A stretch of DNA of 64,000 bases from Siphonodentalium dalli (Eukaryota > Mollusca > Scaphopoda > Gadilida > Siphonodentaliidae), in the NCBI GenBank assembly GCA_032622095.1, contig CP136061.1:47871797-47935796 (forward strand), written 5' to 3'. A program made the translations under genes and the position numbers. Positions 56,488-64,000 of this stretch are shown piece by piece. The stretch's first letter is position 1; every line of letters begins with the position of its first letter. The notes beneath the pieces are model-generated. The model saw nothing but the letters and a program-made list of their open reading frames with translations. It did not search any database and had not been told where the DNA came from.

Positions 56488-56790
56488 TATATATATATAT
56501 ATATATATATAGCTAGATTGGCTATTAGGGCGACAGCTTCTTTTGTTTAAAGAATTAAGTTGACATTTTACTGTCTCCCTAAGTTTCTTCCCCTAAAGGC
56601 AACGAAATCAGGAAAATTTTCGTCCGCACTAGGCGGAAGTATTGATGCGCATGTGTAATAAGATGACCGTTATTCCGTGAATATGTCCTCCTAATTATAA
56701 TATTAACGAAATAACTGCCATGGTCATAATGCACGTTATTTAAGTGTCGCCCTAATAGCCAATTTAGCAATATATATATATACATGTATA
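56488..56790. mobile_element. Inverted-repeat element in a TA microsatellite
   Basis: GGCTATTAGGGCGACA (56519) and TGTCGCCCTAATAGCC (56745) are exact inverses. The inversion continues outward through AGATT/AATTT, TAGC/GCTA-type bases and TA runs. Either the element itself ends in TA repeats or it inserted into one. 56488-56511 is (TA)12 approximately. Confidence 0.6.
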
Positions 56791-56905
56791 TCAGCAGAAT
56801 TTCATAAAAGTTAGCACTGAATGAGTTGACCAAAACATAATGTAAAATTGACACTCAGGTGGGAGTTCCAAATCTTTCAAAATTAACAAATATATATACC
56901 AGTAG

Positions 56906-57419
56906 CAGGGTTCGCGCTGCCACTTGCCAAATTTGCCAATGGCAAAAATAATTCACATTTGGCAAAAAATATTTTCATTTGGCAAAAGTTTTGGCAAGTC
57001 ACTTTTTAATTCCGCAAGAAAGTTGAACAATATTGGTCAATCAATACCATTCATGTCAGGAAACTTTTACAACATAATTATATTAGAGATGTTTTAACTC
57101 ATAGCATTAGTACCGATGGTTGGAGTGATTACTAGTATTTAGTGTGGTGGTGGTGTTTACATTGCTAATCCTGTGCCAGTCTAATGAAGCAACCCTTCTA
57201 CCATTGTATTGATCAGTGATTGATGCAAGTATAATTAATTATTTATTAATTAACTGCTTTTCTATCGATATCAGTGAGTGTCGACATATAAGACTTAAGG
57301 TTGCAGAAAATGATACTTTCAGGGATAGCATTTGGCAAATGGTAAATTAATTTGGCAAAAAATATTTTCATTTGGCAAATTATTTGGCAAAAGTAAATTT
57401 CGGTCCAGCATGGACCCTG
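56906..57419. mobile_element. Non-autonomous hAT element with 8-bp target duplication
   Basis: CAGGGTTCGCGCTG at the left and CAGCATGGACCCTG at the right, flanked by ACCAGTAG at 56898-56905 and 57420-57427. The subterminal motif TTTGGCAAAAAATATTTTCA occurs in direct orientation near both ends with many TTGGCAAA words, likely transposase-binding repeats. 514 bp, no transposase. An older relative lies at 46886. Confidence 0.87.
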
Positions 57420-57427
57420 ACCAGTAG

Positions 57428-60240
57428 ATAGACGATATAATTTAACATCACATTTAATGCAGTCAAAGAGGATATACTTCTGCCACAACATCTGACTTTT
57501 TAAATAACATTAGGAACTATTTAGAGTAAGTTGGAGTTTAATCTTTTCACTGCTAAAGACATTGTGTGCTAAGCCTTTGATAACGCAGTGGAAAAATATT
57601 TGATAAATGGATGTTGATTTGCTTGCATTCCATGGAGTATGGATGTAAGTTGGTCTGATGTTTTGTGTGGGACTTGAAAGCGTTCCACACATAAACATGT
57701 CAGACCAATTTGCATCATACTCCATGGAACGCAAAAAAAATCAACATATATTCCTTATATTTACTAGCAGATTAAAAGGGCGCCCATTTGTAATGATATT
57801 CTTATGGCAAATTGCAAGTTATATGGAAGCAAGTTGGGCTCACATGCGTTGTAACGTGACATGATTGCAACCAACCAACGTCCTGTATTCAAGTTCCACA
57901 GTGTGAATGTATGAGTGTAAATATGTGTATATTAAGTTGCGAAATTTTAGCAATAGATACCGAGTCCAAAATACAATTTAAGACAGCTTTTGGTTTTAAT
58001 ATTCATATCAAGGAGCACACATAAAAAAAACTCAGGTGCAGTAGCAAGACTGCATTCAGTGTACCTGTGATTTGCAGAACGAGGTCCCCAGAGGTGAACA
58101 TAGCAGGCTAGCATAACTAAATTCACCCTCTGGGAACCTCATTCTGCATGGCCTCATCTGCTATAGGAGACTAAGACTCAGATTGAAGTTCCCAAAATGG
58201 TGAATATTGTGATGTACACCCATTGGGAACCTTGATTATACAATGTGCAGTCTGCCAATTTGGGTATATAGAGAAAGTAAAACTAAAAAATAAATAGAAT
58301 CTATGTGAAGAAATTTCGAATGAAATCTGACAATAAAGAAACTTTCCAGAGAAGATGAGGCCTAAGCAGAATGAGGTCCCTATGCGGGATAGCATCACTA
58401 AATTCACCCTCTGGGGACCTCATTCTGCAAATGACAGACACACTAAACTCAGGCATGGAGTAAAACCAGGCTATCTATAACAACTATTCATTCGATATGG
58501 AAGGGATTCTCATTACTTAAAAAAAACATTACGTCAATGTCAGCTAAACACAAACTACATTCAAGGGTTTACGCAGACTGAATGGATGCTCGTCTCATGC
58601 CTCAGGCTACAGAGGTAACAAACCAGACGTCTGCATGCCATTAAAATAAAATATCTGTGTTCTCAGGCAATATTTTGAGATGAGGGAGGGAGGCTATTTT
58701 TTTTCCCCCTCAAAATCTGTAAAACATACTCCAGAAACAAATAAAAATTCATTGTCATTGTTGAAATCCAATATTGTAACAGAAAATGTTTGACGAGGCT
58801 TTTTAAATGAAATTTCAGTGATGAGGGAGGGGCCTGAGTTACGAGGGAGGTGTCTGACAACATAGAATTTTTATTTATTTAGCCTAAGTGGTACCGTAAG
58901 ATCCTCTCTCTGACCCTTTCTGTGGTATTATGTCCCATCCATGGAATACACTGTAGAATTCACAATATTCTAGTCACTGCACTGGACAGTAGTGGTGCAC
59001 TGGTGAAATTGGTGATGCTACTGTTGTGCCATGTCGAGCTATACCACAGAAAGTTTCTCATTTTTACCTTGGCAACACAAGTAGATTTTCTTTTCTCTGG
59101 TTATACTTCGATGGAGTTATCAGACCTGCAGAATAAATGGAGGACATCTATAGTGAATAGATATATCAAGGTCTTCCCAGACAGCACGCATGAATCTCAC
59201 AATTCATGCTGCATGGTATTCATCAGCAAATTCCACATCTTGAGAATCAGCTGTGGATTTCGTTGAAATGTATTGTGTACTTTCTCTTGTATGTTGTTCT
59301 TGCAGGAATTTACTTCATTAGAAATACCTCCATTGACAATGTTTGTATAGCTGAATGACATTCACTATATTGAATATTGCTTGCCATTTTACATTTGCAA
59401 ATCACGATATTTGTACACTTCTGATGCCAAATGGGTCAAATGCAAGCACTAATTGTGTTAAGGGCTTTAATCTTTGGAAACATGCATACTTGAACAATTC
59501 AGCCATAAATAACTAGAGGTTGGCTGTCCCAATGGAACTAAGGATACCCCCCATGGCAGCCAGTGGCCGAAATGTTTTATGCACTCAAGTTATGCTCTAG
59601 AAAGATAAGTCCTACGCACACATAGATGGACAGACTAACATACCAAAAAAAAAAATCGGACGGACTTCATAATCGCAGGTATACAGATTCCCATGGTACT
59701 AAATATCTGTGCCAATTTAAATAAAATTGACTGAAAAATGTTGGAACACAAGCTCGGACAAAATAATGCATCTTGTCGAAAATAACAGGGTTAACTCTAC
59801 ACAAAAAAAGTCGGATTGACATAATAATCACTGCCACCCAGGTTCCCATGGTACTAAATATCTGTGCCAAGTTTAAAAAACATTGACCGAAAAATGTAGC
59901 AATAAAAGCTCGGACAACGTTGCATCTATGGACGTTGCATACAGATGGACGGACAAGCTGATTTCTATATACCCCCCATAATTCATTATGGGTGTATAAT
60001 AAAGGTCTTTACATAGGTGTCAAAAGCAGCACAAGTGTCACGATGATAACATCTATCAGGGTCTTAATGAGCTTACATAATCATATCACGAATATCCACT
60101 CTGGCTCCGCTCATAGAGACAATATTCCACCCATTCAAAAACTGAGAACTTTTTTTACCTTTTCTGACAGGGAACTTTGAACAGACAATACAGGAAACAC
60201 ATCTCTTTGTTAATACATGTTGCTTAATAATCTATTTCAC
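57428..60240. other. Intergenic with repeat fragments
   Basis: 58075-58148 and 58371-58432 belong to the GCAGAATGAGG palindrome family. 57600-57735 is an imperfect inverted repeat (TTTGCTTGCATTCCATGGAG against CTCCATGGAACGC). 59640-59990 has two direct segments of TTCCCATGGTACTAAATATC with GCTCGGACAA, a diverged tandem repeat also rich in GACGGAC words. A 114-codon frame at 58922-59266 has no family signature. No gene supported. Confidence 0.45.
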
Positions 60241-60244
60241 AGTA

Positions 60245-60587
60245 GGGGTGGTATCAGCTTGAAATTACATGATTTATGTGACTTTTGAGAACAGATTTTG
60301 CAATAAACATTGAATTGATTGACCTGGAAAAACTTGATAATTGTAAGCGACGTAAAGTAAAATCAACTCACAAAATTGGTCTAATCTTGCAACCGCAAGC
60401 TGGGACCTTCACCCACTGTGAAATATATTATGAACGAACAGGTATTAATTAAGACATAAATTACTTTCATTGTTTTTTCAATGTTATAAAGTTGTCAGTC
60501 AGAACATCAAAAAAGATCGCAGGTTTTGAACTGATGGAGTATGATCTCTACGCGCCTAGCCAGAATAGAGATTCATGGCATGATCAT
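60245..60587. mobile_element. Diverged member of the GATCATGCCATGAATCTCTA family
   Basis: The right end is AATAGAGATTCATGGCATGATCA, preceded by GAACTGATGGAGTATGATCT and a GGGAACTTTGA..ATTTATGTGACTTTTGAGA order as in 15390-15740 and 36690-36918. The left terminus is not recognisable. It ends about 35 bp from the COX17 exon. Confidence 0.45.
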
Positions 60588-60619
60588 GTACATGTATGTC
60601 CACCAACCTTTAAGAGAGT

Positions 60620-60704
60620 CACACCTTGAAGCCGAGTTTCCTCATACATTCTTTGTGCGCTTCTATAAGAGGACCACAGTTCTCCTCACCTTTTAAAAAG
60701 ATGC
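60620..60704 (-). CDS. COX17: COX17 last coding exon (partial gene)
   Basis: On the minus strand, after the acceptor CTTTTCAG (60712-60705), the exon reads one base and then [20 protein letters not shown], then RKLGFKV and a stop at 60620-60622. This is the C-terminal half of the CHCH domain of the copper chaperone COX17, with the second CX9C motif ([11 protein letters not shown]) and the typical RxLGF ending. COX17 carries Cu(I) in the mitochondrial intermembrane space to SCO1 and COX11 for cytochrome c oxidase assembly. The upstream exon with the KPCCACPETK-type copper site was not found between 60.7 and 64 kb and probably lies beyond the window. Confidence 0.85.
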
Positions 60705-60749
60705 TGAAAAGAAAAAAAGTAACACGTGATTTGACTGAAAAAATACGGA

Positions 60750-60985
60750 ACATGATTTCTCGTTGATTAATCAAAGGAAATGTTCAGATAATAAGTTCAA
60801 CAGGTTCTTTGTTGAACTTGTTATCTAAACATTTCCCTCAATAAATATGGTTCCTTCTGCACTTTTATTTATTTGTCGTCTGCTTTTGTCACCTTAACAT
60901 GCCTCCAAATGAATAATAGACCATACCGATGTACACTTTTTAACTGACTGGGAAAATCCATCTGGTATAGAAAGGGTTAAACAGA
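60750..60985. mobile_element. TTAA-type element of the AACCCTTTCTAT family, upstream of the COX17 exon
   Basis: GGAAATGTTCAGATAATAAG with its inverse CTTGTTATCTAAACATTTCC forms a hairpin at 60777-60826. Then come CCTTCTGCACTT and TTGTCGTCTGCT as in 1360-1410, ending TATAGAAAGGGTTAA. Same family as 1246-1500. The left terminal TTAA is not clear. Confidence 0.5.
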
Positions 60986-61193
60986 CATGGCTCATTTGTG
61001 TCTCCAAATTATATAAACATATGTGTATTAAGGCCATAAAAAATTAATCATGTTTTTATTTGTTTGTGCATAAAGTATTAGTAAGCATGGAGTACATATG
61101 ATACATTCTAATGTCCAGTAATTGTCATAAAATGTAGTGGGAACTTGGTTATCCAAATACACTCATTTAATCTGATATAAAAATTATATTGTA

Positions 61194-61512
61194 CTAGCTG
61201 ATTGCCCGACTTCGTCGAGGCTATTTAGGGATTTCTTTGTGATTGCCTCCGTCTGGGCAGAATATACAGCGTCTGGACTTCAAACTATTGACAATGAGAG
61301 ATTGATCTACTAATTCAAAGAAACATGCTTATATGAGCATATATGAGCGAGGTCAAGGACACGGTCACACGTGAAACTGGAACCACCCATATTGTTCCTG
61401 GGATCAAAGTAGGTCTACATACCAAATTTGAGTCAGATCGGTTGAGCAGATTTCGAGTCTATAACACACATACATACATACACACAGACAGAAGTTTCAA
61501 AATATATATAGA
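61194..61512 (-). mobile_element. Diverged non-autonomous Helitron relative
   Basis: On the minus strand it starts TCTATATATATTTTGAAACT with a GTCTGTGTGTATGTATG tract and ends CGAAGTCGGGCAATCAGCTAG followed by T. Start, microsatellite-like tract, ACCAAATTTGAGTC-type interior and CTAG end mirror the Helitrons at 12987. The 3' hairpin is GCCTCGAC/GTCGGGC. The preceding base is G, not A, so the left edge is less certain. Confidence 0.5.
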
Positions 61513-61519
61513 CTACAAG

Positions 61520-64000
61520 TATATGACACAGTGATTACCTATTAAATTATAATGCCCCTCAGTTTCTCTATTATAGCATGTGATCCTAAATTTCCTCCAA
61601 TGCTTTTCAATTTCAATTGTTCTGGAGTTATTAGAGAATTAGAACACCAGACTATGAGGATCAGTTAATAATTTTCTTCAATGTAGTCACCTACTTCATA
61701 TTATATGTAATATGCATATACATGATAGTCACTCTTCACATATTCCAGAGATATGTTAAGAGTTCATGTATTTTGCAATTAATGCTCAATACGTGTGGAC
61801 ATGTTGGTAAAAACATAACGGTATTGACATTTTTTTTCTCTAACTTTTTTGGTAATAATATCAAAAATCAAAATAAAACGTCCAATATTTCATTTTTATA
61901 TCAATGCGGCGGTGCATGAGAAACAAATGTTTAATTTTGGATAGCCTTATATTTCTGATTGAAATTGTCGATATAGCGCTGAAAAACTGTCTGCGATGTG
62001 ATAATTGCGATGACTTCAATAACTATTTCTGTAGCATAGCAAGTCTTTATAAATGTTTCATAAATATCTATGGACCTATTTTGATCCATGGAATCCAGCA
62101 CATCCAGCACTAATGTGCTAAGTATGAAATTAGCCAAGAAATGGCATAATTCTCCTAAATTTTAGGGAAATGTATTAATGAAACAATTTCTGTTTCATCA
62201 TTATATATTTTATTTTTCACACAAGTAAACAGCAAGGACATGGTATGTCCATGGTAACCCTAGGTGGGGTGTCTAATTTAATGTTGTATATGTATAATTA
62301 TTTTATAGTATACATCGTGACAATAAACATATCTACCAAAGCCTTTTCAGAAAGAAATATGACTTTGCATCTGTTACAAGGTAGCGAACCCTTCATAAAG
62401 TTGTTCTATAATCTGGGCACTCAAATTCACTAAAGTTTCATACAGAAAGCATTGCGCACAGTACGCGATCTGCAATTTCTGCTTTTGACAGTGAATTAGA
62501 ACAAAGTAAAATAAGAGAGGCTTTCAAATTAAATGCGTCATAAGCATTGTGAGATTCGGGTTGAAAATGTCAAATGAAAGATTAACGTAGTGATGTAATT
62601 AGGCATCGCATGTGGTGTATTTATTCAGCAGTTTTCATCCTTCACGACAACTTAGACTGCCCAAGATGCTAGATAAATCCTATCAAGATTGTTTGTGTAA
62701 ACATAGCCGTCCAAATTCATTTCTGTTTGTGTAAACATGGCAGTCCAAATTCATTTCTGATTGAAAAGATTGAGGATCACCCCAACATGCTCAGCACATT
62801 TACCACTGTATTTACACCCAAGCCTTGAATACTTTGTCTGTCATTTGCAGGATGAGGTCCCCAGAGGATGAGGCACAGCGGGCTAGCATCACCAAATTCA
62901 ACCTCTAGGAACCTTTGGGAGGGATTGTAGCAATACGATATTTATATATTCAAATAGATGATTTGGTTTCAACAAAGACGTTGCTGATAACACGTTAATT
63001 CAGTAAAGGTGTACTCAAGTGGAAAAAAGTGAGAAAGTGTATCAAAATAATATGATTATGACAAAGCATTGATGTGCATCGTTTCCCCCCCTTTGAGGTC
63101 TTAATAAAACTTTATCAGTATAATGCTACACAGATATACATACGGATAGAGTGTAGCTAAGCGAATGACAGCGTGTGTAAGCGAAAAAGGTATTAGGCCT
63201 GGCAAAGAAGCAAGAATGAATATTTCCCATGAGGTTATTAATCAACTCATCAGTAGCTCACTATACCACTGGCAAGTCTCATAATGGATAAGATAACTAA
63301 ATAAAGGAAACATTATATTACAGATCAAATTAATGTTTAGCCCAGTTTCCCCATCATAAGAGAAACAGACTATAAGAAATGGCACCATTTCTAGATGAAC
63401 CCAATAACAACTGGCTTCATCTCATTATAATGGTTTGTACAATGTGACTTACGTCATATGAAATACTGTTTCAGGCTGTCTCAGACACCGTGGCAGCAGA
63501 TCCAGTCTTCTGAACCAGAACTAGACAACTCCATATTGAATTGGACCTTGGACGCTGGTTCAGACAGTTCCAAATTATATTGGATCTTTAGCTGAACTAG
63601 GTATGCAGACAGCTGACATGCACTTCAGACTCACTGGCTTTGTGTCAAGCGAACAGACGTCATCGTCAGTAGATTCGCCAATAATAGATCAAATTCTTTC
63701 ATGATGTTCACCAGTCTCAATTGCAGCTTCATGCCCATGGAATAGTGGTGGGACTTCAGCTGGATTATCAACTCCCATGCAGAACTGGCTCTTGTCTTGT
63801 TGAGGCCTTTGGAGCCGATATACAGACATGCAGAACTGGAGCCGATTCATCAACCTGAATCATTCAGAAAGATATTCTACAGCCTCATCTTATCTCGATA
63901 TATTTGATTAATATGGTTGTGAAGTCTGTATCTTTCTTCCAACTATCTTCAGGTGATTCATTGCTGTATGTAGATAACCGAGATAGCCATCTGCGGCCAA
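61520..64000. other. No gene recognised; probable COX17 intron and flank
   Basis: Mostly A+T-rich sequence with short frames of no known family. 62690-62750 contains a direct repeat of GTTTGTGTAAACATRGC.TCCAAATTCATTTCTG type. 62847-62915 is a partial GCAGGATGAGGTCCCCAGAG family copy. From about 63470 the base composition becomes more even (GGCAGCAGATCCAGTC, ACTGGAGCCGATTCATC), but no frame stays open, so an untranslated exon or a repeat is possible. Confidence 0.4.

Noticed and set aside
58922-59266. 114-codon plus-strand frame
   Set aside because: No recognisable domain, A+T-rich codons, not supported by neighbouring exons or by a promoter.
61194-61235. Possible hammerhead ribozyme (CTGATTG..) as in Penelope-like elements and retrozymes
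   Set aside because: The conserved CTGATGA and GAAA core is not present; the sequence fits better as a Helitron 3' end with hairpin and CTAG.

Overview
The window is eukaryotic nuclear DNA: spliced genes, an A+T-rich background and dense, nested transposable elements. The recognised genes (DNAJB13, a Rab-interacting factor RABIF/MSS4, COX17 and a probable SYAP1) are animal genes. The mixture of Tx1/L1-like LINEs, Kolobok- and piggyBac-like TTAA elements, hAT elements, Helitrons and a MULE remnant suggests an aquatic invertebrate, perhaps a mollusc or other lophotrochozoan. The phylum is inference only. I saw no prokaryotic operon, CRISPR array, rRNA or recognisable tRNA.

Layout. 1-10.9 kb is repeat-dominated: TTAA miniature elements (some inserted in a minisatellite), a MULE transposase remnant, and a decayed non-LTR retrotransposon (5.6-8.0 kb). 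10,882-18,781 is a 7.9-kb block that recurs at 21,022-35,509. The block holds a ~3.35-kb composite: inverted arrays of a 16-bp repeat enclose a TTCGG-rich TTAA element and a second TTAA element that contains two Helitrons joined head to tail. It also holds a 5'-truncated LINE with target duplication. The second copy is split by a full-length Tx1/L1-like LINE (24,676-31,252, minus strand) with intact ORF1 and ORF2, poly(A) tail and 15-bp target duplication; the first copy preserves the empty site. The second copy ends at a 100-base N gap, so it may be an assembly product.

The gene-bearing half starts at 37.2 kb. A minus-strand first exon (SYAP1-like) lies head to head with DNAJB13, with about 330 bp between start codons; forkhead-like and X-box-like motifs just upstream of DNAJB13 fit ciliary-gene regulation. 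DNAJB13 is complete (seven coding exons, 37,866-48,282, about 317 codons). Its introns carry hAT, TTAA and palindromic elements. RABIF (53,260-53,664, minus) is a single-exon gene whose 3' end is tandemly duplicated. The last coding exon of COX17 is at 60,620-60,704 (minus); its upstream exons were not found and probably lie beyond the right edge.

The genes appear functionally independent: axonemal chaperone-like protein, Rab holdase/exchange-like factor, mitochondrial copper chaperone. Between them are palindromic miniature elements. One 69-bp palindrome recurs inside elements with different termini, which suggests a mobile module that is itself nested or captured.
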